From Novosphingobium fuchskuhlense (lineage in GTDB: Bacteria > Pseudomonadota > Alphaproteobacteria > Sphingomonadales > Sphingomonadaceae): 64,000 bases of DNA. This document shows positions 54,786 to 63,900 of this stretch, in pieces. The stretch covers positions 699,934 to 763,933 of the forward strand of contig NZ_KQ954244.1 in assembly GCF_001519075.1 (NCBI RefSeq), in the 5' to 3' direction. Positions within the stretch are counted from its first letter, which is position 1. Every line of letters starts with the position of its first letter. The notes below the pieces were generated by a model. The model had not been told where the DNA came from. It saw only the letters and a list, made by a program, of their open reading frames with translations, and made no database searches. Both the position numbers and the translations under genes were made by a program.

Positions 54786-55766
54786 ATGGACATGACCCGC
54801 AGCCCCGATCATGGCGATCTCAACCGCCGGGCAGCCTATGCCAGCATCAGCGTTGCTGCGCTGCTGTTGGCCATGAAGGCCTATGCAGTGGTGACCACTG
54901 GCTCAACCGCGATGCTGGGTAGTCTGGCCGATACGGGGCTGGATCTCGTCGCCAGCCTCGCAACCTTGATTGGTGTCTGGATTGGCGCGCAGCCTGCGGA
55001 CGCGAACCATCGGTTCGGGCATGGCAAGGCAGAAGCGCTTTCCGCGATGTTTCAGGTCGTCCTGATCTCGCTGTCGGCACTTGGCCTCGCGTGGCGGGCG
55101 GTGGATGAGCTTCTGGCCGGTGGCCGGCCAGCCGAGGCCGAGGCTGGTATGCTGGTCTCGCTGGTGGCGATTGGCGCAACGCTCTTGCTTCTGGCCTACC
55201 AGCGCCGCGTGATCCGCGCGACCGGCAGCCTCGCCATCGCCACAGACAATCTGCATTATTCCTCTGACCTTGTGCTGAACCTGGCGGTCATTGCGGCCTT
55301 GGCCCTCGATCATTGGCTTGGGCTTGCGGGGGCCGATGCGCTCTTTGCATTCGGCATCGCGCTCTGGCTCGGCTGGGGGGCATGGGGGGCCTCACAAGCA
55401 GCCATCGAGCAGTTGATGGATCACGAATGGCCACTTGAGAAACGAGAACGCTTTCTGGCTGTGGTCGCTCAGCATCCGGAACTCAAAGGGCTGCACGATT
55501 TGCGCACCCGCACCAGCGGCAACCGTGATTTCGTTCAGTTCCACGTATGGGTTGATGGCCGGATGACGGTCACAGAAGCACACCGCGTGATGGACGAGAT
55601 CGAGGCCAAGCTGCTCGATGCGTTTCCCGGTGTCGAGATACTGATCCACCCGGATCCAGATGGCCACGTCGATGACGCCGCGCTGGGAGCGCATGATCTT
55701 CTGGCCCCTATGCCGGATGGCACCAGCCCTGCGTTGCTGGTTCAAGGCGGGCCGATCAAGCGCTAA
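54786..55766 (+). CDS. Cation diffusion facilitator family transporter
   Basis: A 326-aa CDF transporter with six TM segments. Metal-site motifs are present: STAMLGSLADTGLDLVAS (TM2, with Asp), HRFGHGKAEALSA between TM3 helices and ATDNLHYSSDLVLNL (TM5, HxxxD). The C-terminal cytoplasmic domain contains HDLRTRTSGNRDFVQFHVWV. It resembles FieF (Fe2+/Zn2+ efflux); the metal cannot be fixed from the sequence. GAGG precedes the ATG. Confidence 0.94.
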   Translation: MDMTRSPDHGDLNRRAAYASISVAALLLAMKAYAVVTTGSTAMLGSLADTGLDLVASLATLIGVWIGAQPADANHRFGHGKAEALSAMFQVVLISLSALGLAWRAVDELLAGGRPAEAEAGMLVSLVAIGATLLLLAYQRRVIRATGSLAIATDNLHYSSDLVLNLAVIAALALDHWLGLAGADALFAFGIALWLGWGAWGASQAAIEQLMDHEWPLEKRERFLAVVAQHPELKGLHDLRTRTSGNRDFVQFHVWVDGRMTVTEAHRVMDEIEAKLLDAFPGVEILIHPDPDGHVDDAALGAHDLLAPMPDGTSPALLVQGGPIKR

Positions 55767-55772
55767 GCTGGT

Positions 55773-56903
55773 TCAGGTCGACTTTGGAAACAGTGCAACA
55801 AGATCACCCAGCCGCGCCGTCAGGGGATCAAGATGATCTTCTTGCGTCTTGCCCAGACGCACCACGACTAGTTGCCGTGACGGCGAGACCAGCACGTATT
55901 GGCCGAGGTGACCAAGGCAGGCAAACAGGTCGCGCGGGCCCTTATCCGGAAACAAGGCCGGCTTGCCTGTCGTTGGGGTGCGGTTGAGCCAGATCTGCGC
56001 GCCATATTGCGCCTCCCGCGGGGACGGCGTCACCATGAAGTCAATCCATTGGCGGGGCACCAGTTGTGCGCCCGCCACGGCACCCCGGTTGCGCAGGAAC
56101 TCGCCGAAACGAGCCCAGTCACGCGCGGTGCCGTGGATCAGGCTTCCACCGATCAGGGTGCCGGAGGCATCAAATTCCGGCAGCATCGAGTGCATGCCAA
56201 CTGGTTCGAACAGGCGCGTCCGCAGATACTCGGCAACGGCCCGGCGCCGGCTTTCGGGATCGGGTGCCGGGGCAAGCACGCGTGCTGCAAGGTCGGCGAG
56301 GATGACGCTGGTGGCGGTCGAATAGACCCACTTGCGCCCAGGCTCGTATTGGAGCGGCTGGTCTTCCGCATAGCGTGCCATCGCGTCCCGTCCATCGAGG
56401 AACAGCATGCGCACCTCGTCGGATTGCCATGGCGGCGAGATCGCCTCGGCATGCCGCAGTCCCGAGCGCATTTGCAGAAGCTGGCGCAGCGTAATTTCGC
56501 CGCGCGGATCGCCCGGCCGCTGCCAGGCTGGAATCGGGGCCGGTTCATCAAGCCGCAGGCGTCCGTCCGAGATCAGCATGCCGACCATCACCCCGGTGAT
56601 CGACTTGGCCATGGACCAACTCACGAAGCGCGTGTTTTCGTGATAGCCTGGCGCATATCGCTCGGCGATGACCCGGCCTGCACGCATGACGACAACGGCA
56701 CGACTTTCCGCCGCATCCTGCTCGCCGAAAAGGGCGTCAACCTTGCGCGCAAGCTCTTCGCGCGGCACGCCGGGATTGGCGGATACGGCCTTCAGTGCCT
56801 CTGCGGAAATCGGGGGTGGTTCGGGCGCTGTTGATGGACCGCAGCCGAACAGGGCTGGTACAAGCGCGACGGCAGCGATAAGGGCGTGGAAAGGGCGGGT
56901 CAT
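55773..56903 (-). CDS. Serine hydrolase, beta-lactamase class C family, predicted lipoprotein
   Basis: A 376-aa exported protein with a signal sequence ending in the lipobox-like LFGC (Cys21). The beta-lactamase-fold nucleophile motif SMAK (Ser97-x-x-Lys100) lies in VSWSMAKSITG, and a YST segment (KWVYSTATS) takes the position of the YxN motif. The C-terminal part has IDFMVTPSP and LGHLGQYVLVSPSRQLVVVR. Such proteins are esterases, D-aminopeptidases or PBP-like; true beta-lactamase activity is not implied. It is divergent from a small membrane-protein gene 34 bp away. Confidence 0.88.
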   Translation of the reverse strand: MTRPFHALIAAVALVPALFGCGPSTAPEPPPISAEALKAVSANPGVPREELARKVDALFGEQDAAESRAVVVMRAGRVIAERYAPGYHENTRFVSWSMAKSITGVMVGMLISDGRLRLDEPAPIPAWQRPGDPRGEITLRQLLQMRSGLRHAEAISPPWQSDEVRMLFLDGRDAMARYAEDQPLQYEPGRKWVYSTATSVILADLAARVLAPAPDPESRRRAVAEYLRTRLFEPVGMHSMLPEFDASGTLIGGSLIHGTARDWARFGEFLRNRGAVAGAQLVPRQWIDFMVTPSPREAQYGAQIWLNRTPTTGKPALFPDKGPRDLFACLGHLGQYVLVSPSRQLVVVRLGKTQEDHLDPLTARLGDLVALFPKST

Positions 56904-56936
56904 TTGACGGCCAGCTTTTCTCCAGATCGACCCGGC

Positions 56937-57308
56937 ATGGCAATGGCCAAACCAGCAGCTTCCCCCAAAGTCGCCCCTTCATCGGTTCAGCCGGGTTTGC
57001 GCCGCGGGCGCTGGGTGCTGCTGGGATTTGCCGTTCTCGCGGGCATGATCGTCCTGGCTTGGCCGCGTGTTGAAGGCTACGCTATGACCGGTTCAGCTTA
57101 CGGCGCTCGTGTCGCCTGTTCGTGTCGCTTTGTCGGTGGAAGGCCGCTTGGCGATTGCCGAAAAGATTTTGAGCCCGGCATGGACCTCATCACCCTGTCA
57201 GAGGACACGGCAGCACGCAGTGTGACGGCGCGCTTCCCGATGGTCGCCCGCCAGACCGCCACCTATCGCGAGGGGTGGGGTTGCGTCCTTGAACCCTGGA
57301 GCAGATGA
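56937..57308 (+). CDS. Small Cys-containing membrane protein, unknown
   Basis: A 123-aa protein with a disordered basic N-terminus, one TM segment (about residues 25-43, WVLLGFAVLAGMIVLAW) and an extracytoplasmic part bearing cysteines in VACSCRF, GDCRKDF and GWGCVLEPW. The pattern suggests a disulfide-stabilised periplasmic domain. The divergent partner is a serine-hydrolase gene, and in amidase/hydrolase families similar N-terminal segments occur, so it may be related to that hydrolase's N-terminal domain. No assignment is made. It converges on mnmA 4 bp away. Confidence 0.7.
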   Translation: MAMAKPAASPKVAPSSVQPGLRRGRWVLLGFAVLAGMIVLAWPRVEGYAMTGSAYGARVACSCRFVGGRPLGDCRKDFEPGMDLITLSEDTAARSVTARFPMVARQTATYREGWGCVLEPWSR

Positions 57309-57312
57309 AGTC

Positions 57313-58461
57313 TCAGGCTTCTGCCCCCCACGCAGAGGTTTCTGCGATCCAGCCGCCGCCGATCACGCGGTCACCATCATAGATGACAGCCGCCTGCCCG
57401 GGAGCAACGCCATACTCCGGCTGGCCGAAACGGATCGTGCAGGATCTTCCCGCGCCCAGCGTTCCCTCCACGATAACGGGAACCGGCTTGGCCAGCGAAC
57501 GGACTTTTGCCGTGAGAGCCGAACCATCGGGCATCAGCCCGATGCGATTCGTGTCGTCCAAACGCGCCATGCCAACGGCGAGCATGGCTTTCGGGCCGAC
57601 AAGCACGCGCTTGGCTGGAGCATCCAGCGCGGTGACATAGAGCGGTTCGCTCTGTCCTCCGATCTCGAGCCCCCGTCTTTGGCCCACGGTATAGTGGATG
57701 ACGCCGCGATGCGTGCCAAGTACAGCGCCCGTCCCGGCATGAACGATTTCGCCCGGCGCTGACCCTTCCGGCCGCATCTTGGCGACGATCGTGGCATAGT
57801 CGCCATCGGGCACGAAGCAGATGTCCTGACTGTCTGGCTTCGTTGCGACGCCCAGGCCGAGTGCGCCGGCCATGGCGCGCACTTCGCTCTTGGGCAGGCC
57901 GCCTAGTGGAAAGCGGAGGAACCCAAGCTGCTCGTCGGTTGTCCCATAAAGGAAGTAGGATTGATCGCGCGCGGGATCGACGGCCCGGTGGAGTTCTGGC
58001 CCCTGAGCCCCGTCAATGCGTCGAACGTAATGACCCGTGGCGAGGCAATCCGCGCCAAGGTCCCGTGCCATTGTGAGCAGGTCGGTGAATTTGGGTCCCA
58101 TATTGCAGCGGATGCAGGGGATCGGCGTCCGACCGGCAAGATAATCGTCAGCAAAACGCTCGACGACATCCTCGCGGAAGCGCGATTCATGATCGAAAAC
58201 ATAGTGCGCGAAGCCAAGCCGGTCTGCGACGGCCCGCGCATCGCGAATATCATCACCAGCGCAACATGCCCCCTTCCGTCCGGTTGCGGCACCGTAGTCA
58301 TAGAGTTGCAGGGTTACGCCAATCACCTCGGCGCCGCTTGCCACGGCAATACCGGCGACGACCGAGCTGTCGACGCCGCCGGACATGGCGACGACGATTC
58401 TCCTCGCCTCCTTCCCCGAGCGAAGTGTAAAAAGTTTTGAGGCCTCAACGGCATTCAACAT
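57313..58461 (-). CDS. mnmA: tRNA-specific 2-thiouridylase MnmA
   Basis: Adds sulfur to U34 of tRNA-Lys, -Glu and -Gln. The 382-aa protein has the PP-loop SGGVDSS (residues 27-33), the catalytic Cys119 in PCIRCN and the persulfide Cys215 in [16 protein letters not shown] and [17 protein letters not shown] are conserved. The ATG at 58461 gives a usual-length N-terminus; an ATG at 58533 would add 24 residues. Sulfur-relay partners are not in the window. Confidence 0.96.
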   Translation of the reverse strand: MLNAVEASKLFTLRSGKEARRIVVAMSGGVDSSVVAGIAVASGAEVIGVTLQLYDYGAATGRKGACCAGDDIRDARAVADRLGFAHYVFDHESRFREDVVERFADDYLAGRTPIPCIRCNMGPKFTDLLTMARDLGADCLATGHYVRRIDGAQGPELHRAVDPARDQSYFLYGTTDEQLGFLRFPLGGLPKSEVRAMAGALGLGVATKPDSQDICFVPDGDYATIVAKMRPEGSAPGEIVHAGTGAVLGTHRGVIHYTVGQRRGLEIGGQSEPLYVTALDAPAKRVLVGPKAMLAVGMARLDDTNRIGLMPDGSALTAKVRSLAKPVPVIVEGTLGAGRSCTIRFGQPEYGVAPGQAAVIYDGDRVIGGGWIAETSAWGAEA

Positions 58462-58674
58462 AGGACCAGACACAGCCTGACCGTGCGATCCGGAGTTGAA
58501 GTTAGTGTCATTCGGGCCCGTGTTTCTCTGCATTCCAGCCCCATAGGGCCTTTCTCGGGGAAGCGGCAGGGCAAAAAACCAACGGGCTCGTTTGGACCGT
58601 TTTGGTCAAAACCTAACTCTTGGTGAAGGCGGGCTTTACCCTCCTTTATAGGACTGTGGCTTACAGCCCTGTCT

Positions 58675-59052
58675 ATGGAGATGAGATTTTCCGATTCACG
58701 ACCCCAGGCGCATGGGGATCTGAGCCGCGGTTTGCGTCCGCTTGGCTGGACCGAACTGTGCGCCCGGCTGGTAGCAGCGCACGATACGCGCGGCGTTCTC
58801 GCGGGTGCGGCACCTGGTTCCGGGATTGGACTGGTCATGGCTCAAGGTGCCTGCTTCGACAGAGATGCCGAGGGGCCCAATGCCGGCAAGGGGTTCAGTT
58901 TCCACGAATCCGCCGCCGCGTTGCTGCGCAGTGTTGAAATGGATGTTGAACGGTTTGTTAACCCCGCCTCTTCAGCGAATGGAAATGACACGGAAGGCAC
59001 TAGAGCGGGACCTCTCGAAGTATCCTTCCAGCGTCGACCAGACGAGAATTGA
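58675..59052 (+). CDS. Hypothetical protein immediately upstream of sciP
   Basis: A 125-aa frame ending 1 bp before the sciP ATG, which suggests translational coupling. A recognisable block GLRPLGWTELCARLVAAHD near residue 20 looks like a genuine amphipathic helix, and composition resembles neighbouring coding DNA. The C-terminus (VNPASSANGNDTEG) is polar. No family is known to me, and there is no strong ribosome site at either ATG (58675, 58681). Upstream, 58462-58674 is non-coding and separates it from mnmA; it contains a GTTTTG-GT-CAAAAC inverted repeat (58599-58612). Confidence 0.55.
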   Translation: MEMRFSDSRPQAHGDLSRGLRPLGWTELCARLVAAHDTRGVLAGAAPGSGIGLVMAQGACFDRDAEGPNAGKGFSFHESAAALLRSVEMDVERFVNPASSANGNDTEGTRAGPLEVSFQRRPDEN

Positions 59053-59053
59053 C

Positions 59054-59353
59054 ATGATTGAGAACCAGAAAATCAAGCCGTCGCAAGTCATTGGCCCGCT
59101 CGGTGAGCCGTTGACCATTGACAGTCTGCCGCCGCCGTCGACAACGCGGTGGGTTGTCCGCCGGAAGGCTGAAGTTGTCGCGGCGGTTAACGGTGGCCTT
59201 CTTACGATCGATGAGGTCTGCGAGCGCTACAGCCTGACACTGGAAGAATTCGCGTCCTGGCAACGCGCTGTCGATCGCTCTGGCATGCAAGGGCTGCGGG
59301 TGACCCGCATCCAGCACTATCGCGATCTCTACGAACGCCAACTCAAGTTTTGA
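59054..59353 (+). CDS. sciP: DUF1153 family protein, CtrA inhibitor SciP
   Basis: A 99-aa protein of the DUF1153 family, which includes Caulobacter SciP, a small helix-turn-helix protein that represses CtrA-activated genes in G1. The hallmarks are VIGPLGEPLTIDSLPPPSTTRWV, KAEVVAAVNGGLLTIDEVCERY and LTLEEFASWQRAVDRSGMQGL. The ATG at 59054 matches the family length; longer frames upstream belong to other reading. GAGAA precedes it. A terminator-like hairpin follows. Confidence 0.93.
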   Translation: MIENQKIKPSQVIGPLGEPLTIDSLPPPSTTRWVVRRKAEVVAAVNGGLLTIDEVCERYSLTLEEFASWQRAVDRSGMQGLRVTRIQHYRDLYERQLKF

Positions 59354-59394
59354 TCTCGAGGCGCGACCGGCGCAGCCGGGATCGATGAGACCTG

Positions 59395-59423
59395 ATGGCC
59401 GCCCTGCCTTGCGGGGCGGCCAT
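59395..59423 (+). terminator. Terminator after sciP
   Basis: ATGGCCGCCC (59395-59404) and GGGCGGCCAT (59414-59423) form a perfect 10-bp stem with a 9-nt loop, 42 bp past the sciP stop, followed by TTGCGTT. Confidence 0.6.
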
Positions 59424-59458
59424 TTGCGTTGACGTGCCCGAAAAGGCGGGCCTTTCAA

Positions 59459-59496
59459 AATGATTCCGGTTGCAACCGGGCCACGATGGAATCATT
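59459..59496. promoter_or_regulatory. Inverted repeat with GANTC in both arms, upstream of RND operon
   Basis: AATGATTCC (59459-59467) and GGAATCATT (59488-59496) are perfect 9-bp inverted arms around 20 bp that include a second palindrome GGTTGCAACC (59468-59477). Each arm contains a GANTC site (the CcrM methylation target). It lies between sciP and the efflux operon, about 110 bp upstream of a promoter-like element. The whole stretch 59424-59679 has no gene. Confidence 0.5.
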
Positions 59497-59586
59497 TGTT
59501 CATGCACTTCGTCGAGCCGTAATTGTCACTCGTCGGATGCGGCGCTAGTAGAGTGAGTGCGTGCGGCACAGCGAGACTCCCCGCGC

Positions 59587-59613
59587 TTGCGGGAAGTGAT
59601 ATAGTCATATAAT
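59587..59613 (+). promoter_or_regulatory. Candidate promoter of the RND efflux operon
   Basis: TTGCGG (59587-59592) and a perfect TATAAT (59608-59613) with a 15-bp spacer, shorter than ideal. The adaptor gene starts about 70 bp downstream. The TATAAT is unusual in this GC-rich DNA, but the -35 is imperfect. Confidence 0.4.
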
Positions 59614-59679
59614 ACACTTTCGTCAGTCCGGGGTTCCCATGCTCTCCGGCAGTTCGGCGCCCGACCGGGACTAAGGCAC

Positions 59680-60909
59680 GTGAACGACATGAATTACGAA
59701 ACGACGATCAGAACCGGGCTGCGGCCTGCCAGCGAGCCGCCCGTCGGCGATGGCGGTTTCGGCTCCAGCAGGGGCGGACGGGGCCGCCTGGCGATCGTCG
59801 TGGCGGTCATCGCGCTCGCGCTTGGCCTCCTTGGCTGGTACTCCATGCATCACGCTCCGACGACAGGCGACGCAGCGGCATCGCGCAATGCGCAAGCCCA
59901 ATCTGTCAGCGTGATCACGCCTGGCCTCACCAGCGTGACGGCTTCGATCACGGCCAGCGGCACCCTTGCCGCACGGCGCGAGATGCCTGTCGGTATCGCG
60001 GGTGAAGGCGGACAGGTCGTGAGCGTCCTTGTCGATGCCGGCGATTGGGTTCAGGCAGGTCAAGTCCTCGCGGTGGTTGACCGTTCGGTTCAGACGCAGC
60101 AGATTGCAGGGCAGGCCGCGAATATTGAAGTCCAGCGCGCCAATGCACGGATCGCGCAGGCCAATCTCGATCGCGCCCTGAAGTTGGTGGAGCGCGGCTT
60201 CATTTCAAAGGCGGATGTCGATCGCCTCGCCGCGACGCGGGACGCTGCCGTGGCTCAGGTCCGGGTTGCCTCGGCTGCACTTGAACAGCTTCGCGCCAGC
60301 AGTGCACGGCTCAATGTGGTCGCTCCGGCGGCTGGCCTCGTTCTCACACGCGGCGTGGAGCCGGGCCAGATCGTCAGTCCTGGAAGCGGTATCCTTTTCC
60401 GGATTGCCAAGGATGGGCAGTTTGAAATGCAGGCGCGTCTTGCGGAGAATGATCTGGCGAAGCTGGCGGTCGGCCAGTCCGCCACCGTTACCCCGGTCGG
60501 AACGAGCAAGCCTTTCACCGGCCAGATCTGGCAGCTTTCTCCCACGATCGACGCGCAGACACGCGAAGGTATCGCGCGTATCGCGCTTGCCTACGATCCT
60601 GCCCTGCGCCCGGGCGGCTTCGCCAGCGCGCAGATTCGCAGCGGCTCTGTCACCGCGCCATTGCTGCCTGAATCGGCAATCCTTTCCGATCAGCAAGGCG
60701 CGTTCGTCTATGTTGTGGGCAAGGGCAACAAAGTCGAGCGCCGCGCGATCAAGACGGGTGATGTGACCGCAGAGGGCATCGTCGTTGCCGAAGGTCTTTC
60801 AGGCAACGAACGTGTCGTGATGCGCGCAGGCGGATTCCTCAACGCTGGAGACGTCGTCCGTCCGGTCGTAGCCAATGCTGCTGCGTCCGCCGCACGCCCT
60901 GGCGCTTGA
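59680..60909 (+). CDS. RND efflux periplasmic adaptor subunit (HlyD/MFP family)
   Basis: A 409-aa membrane fusion protein. It has one N-terminal TM (about residues 36-53) rather than a lipobox, then a lipoyl-like half (SVLVDAGDWVQAGQVLAVVDRSV), a helical hairpin (about residues 150-210), a beta-barrel (FEMQARLAENDLAKLAVGQS) and a membrane-proximal domain (VYVVGKGNKVERRAIKTGDV). It links the inner-membrane RND pump to an outer-membrane channel. Starts are GTG 59680 or ATG 59689; the ribosome site is weak. The permease gene follows after 16 bp. No outer-membrane factor is in the window. Confidence 0.93.
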   Translation: MNDMNYETTIRTGLRPASEPPVGDGGFGSSRGGRGRLAIVVAVIALALGLLGWYSMHHAPTTGDAAASRNAQAQSVSVITPGLTSVTASITASGTLAARREMPVGIAGEGGQVVSVLVDAGDWVQAGQVLAVVDRSVQTQQIAGQAANIEVQRANARIAQANLDRALKLVERGFISKADVDRLAATRDAAVAQVRVASAALEQLRASSARLNVVAPAAGLVLTRGVEPGQIVSPGSGILFRIAKDGQFEMQARLAENDLAKLAVGQSATVTPVGTSKPFTGQIWQLSPTIDAQTREGIARIALAYDPALRPGGFASAQIRSGSVTAPLLPESAILSDQQGAFVYVVGKGNKVERRAIKTGDVTAEGIVVAEGLSGNERVVMRAGGFLNAGDVVRPVVANAAASAARPGA

Positions 60910-60925
60910 GCGTGGAGCTGCGCCG

Positions 60926-63900
60926 ATGAATTTCCGCAACATCTCTGCCTGGTCGATCCGCAACCCGGTTGTGCCGATCGTGTTGTTCCTTGGCCTGACG
61001 CTGGCCGGGATCGTCGCGTTTATGGGCATGAAGGTGCAGGACCAGCCTGATATCGAGTTCCCGCTGGTTATCGTCACCATCTCGCAGCCGGGCGCAGCCC
61101 CCACCGAGATCGAGAACCAGATCACGCAGCGGATTGAGTCTGCCGTCCGTACGATTGCGGGCGTTGATACACTTTCGTCCACTGCGACGGAAGGCTCGAG
61201 CCAAACGATGGTTCAGTTCGTCATCGGCACTGACATCAATGCTGCGGTCAATGAGGTGAAGAACGCGGTCGACCAGGTGCGCGGCGATCTGCCGGAAGGC
61301 ATTCTGGAGCCTCAGGTGGTCAAGGCGCAGACCTCGTCCGAGCCCATCGCCTATTTTGCGGTTTCTGCAGACGACATGACCATCGAGCAACTCTCGTGGT
61401 TCATCGACGACACCGTGCGCAAGCGGCTCCTGTCGGTGCCCGGTATGGCCGAAGTTGATCGCAATGGCGGCGTGAACCGGGAAATTGCCGTGACCCTTGA
61501 TCCGATGCGGATGAAGGCGCAGGGCATCACTGCAACCCAGATCAATGCTGCGTTGCGTCAGGTCAATCTCAACGCCGCAGGTGGCCGCGCCGAAGTTGCA
61601 GGTTCGCGCCAGGCCGTACGCGTACTCGGCAATGCAGCCAGCGCGTTCGAGCTTTCCCGCACGCAAGTCGGCATTTCGGGAGGGCGTACCGTCCGCCTCT
61701 CCGACGTTGCCGATGTGCGCGACAGTTTCAGCGAAATTACCTCGATTGCCAAAAATAACGGCAAGCCTGTCGTTACCTTCAGCATCGCACGTGCACGCGG
61801 CGAATCCGATGTCAGTGTCTTCGACGATACAGTGAAGGAACTGGCCAAGATCGAGAAGGAGCAGGGCGGCCGCGTTCACTTCATCCAGCTGTTCTCGAGC
61901 GTCGGCTACACCAAGGACCAGTACAAGTCGTCCATGTCGGCGATGGTCGAAGGCGCCGTTCTCGCTGTTATCGTCGTGTTCTTCTTCCTCCGCGATTGGC
62001 GCGCGACGATCGTCTCGGCCATTGCGATTCCGCTTTCGTCGATCCCGACGTTCTGGCTGATGAGCCTGATCGGCTTCACCCTCAATACGATGTCGCTGCT
62101 GGCGCTGGGGCTTGTCGCCGGCGTGCTGGTCGATGACGCGATTGTCGAGATCGAGAATATCGTTCGGCACATGAGGATGGGCAAATCGGCCTATCAGGCG
62201 GCCATCGATGCGGCCGACGAGATCGGTCTGGCGGTGGTTGCCACCACCTTCTCGATTGTTGCGGTCTTCCTGCCGGTCGCCCTGATGCCCGGCGTGTCTG
62301 GCCAGTTCTTCAAGAACTTCGGCCTCACCGTCGTGATCGCGGTGCTGTTTTCCCTGCTTGTCGCCCGCATGATCACGCCCATGATCGCTGCCTATTTCCT
62401 GCGCGCGCACGGAGAGGCGGACCACGGCAAGGGACCGTGGATCGATCGCTACATGCAAATCCTCCATTGGTCGCTCGATACCAGCGGGGTTGCTGCCTAC
62501 CGTGAGCGTTTCCCCCGTCGCTGGTTTCGGGCCCGGCTGCGCGATCACCGCCTGTGGATGATGGGCGTTGCGCTTGGTTCACTCGCCTTCACGGTCCTGT
62601 TGTTCGTGGTGATTCCCTCGCAGTTCTTTCCGGAAACCGATGGTGATTTCAGCCGCATCTCGGTCGAGATGGTGCCGGGAACGACGATCGAGCAGACCGA
62701 ACGCAAGATCGACGAGGTGCTGGCCCTAGTGAAGGACGAGCCCGAGATCGATGTCGCGCTCGAGCGGATCAACGAGGGCAATGGCCGTGTTTTCCTTGAA
62801 CTCAAGCGGGACCGCGCACGGTCCAGCATCGAATTCGAGCGCGCGCTTACGCCGCGGCTGCAGAAGGTGGCCGATGCGCGTGTCAGCTTCCTCAATCAGA
62901 ACGGCGGCGGACCTGGCGGTGGTTCCGGCCGCGCCATCAGCGTAATGCTCTCGGGGTCTGATCCCGACTTGCTGCAAAAGACCGCGCAGACGCTGGTCGA
63001 ACAGATGAGCCGTCTCAAGGAGGTGGTTGGCCCACGGATCAGCGCAGACTTGCGTAGGCCGGAAATCGTGATCACGCCGCACCTTGATCTGGCCGCTTCC
63101 CTCGGGGTCACGACGCAGGAACTCAGCCAGGTGATCCGCATCGCCACGCAGGGCGAAATCGATCAGAACAGCGCAAAATTCTCGCTTTCCGACCGCCAGG
63201 TGCCGATCCGCGTCAAGCTGCCGGTCGCCTCCCGCCGTGACCTCGCCACTCTCCAGAACCTGCCCGTGCCAACTGTCTCGGGTGGATCGGTGCCGCTTTC
63301 GCGCGTTGCCTCGATTGGCTTCGGCTCAGGTCCGACCAGTATCCAGCGCTATAATCAGAACCGCCGGGTATTTGTCGGTGCCGATTTGCCGCAAGGCGTG
63401 GTGAAGGGCACCGCCGATGCGGCAATCAAGGCCCTCCCAATCATGAAGAACCTGCCACAGGGCGTGTCCAACGCGCCCGCCGGCGAGGATCGCTGGCAGC
63501 AGGAAATGCTCTACAACTTCATGGTCGCTCTGGCGGCAGGCGTCCTGCTCGTCTTCTCGGTGCTGGTGCTGCTCTATCGGCGGTTCATTTCGCCTCTGGT
63601 CAACATGGGCTCTCTGTTCCTCGCCCCTCTAGGCGGCCTGCTGCTTCTCCTTGCCACAGGGCAGGCGCTGTCGCTTCCTGTGTTCATCGGCATCCTCATG
63701 CTGTTTGGGATCGTCGCCAAGAACTCGATCCTGCTGATCGATTTCGCGATCGAGGAAATGGCAAAGGGAACGCCGAAGCTCGAAGCGATCATCGAGGCGG
63801 GGCACAAGCGGGCCCAGCCCATCGTGATGACGACGGTCGCGATGATTGCGGGTATGGTTCCGACGGCGGTGTCCTTGGGCGGTGATGCTGGATGGCGTGC

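Noticed and set aside
60839-62548. Long antisense frame opposite the RND permease
   Set aside because: Composition (charged, repetitive His/Asp/Arg) is typical of the complement of GC-rich coding DNA, and the plus-strand permease is unambiguous.
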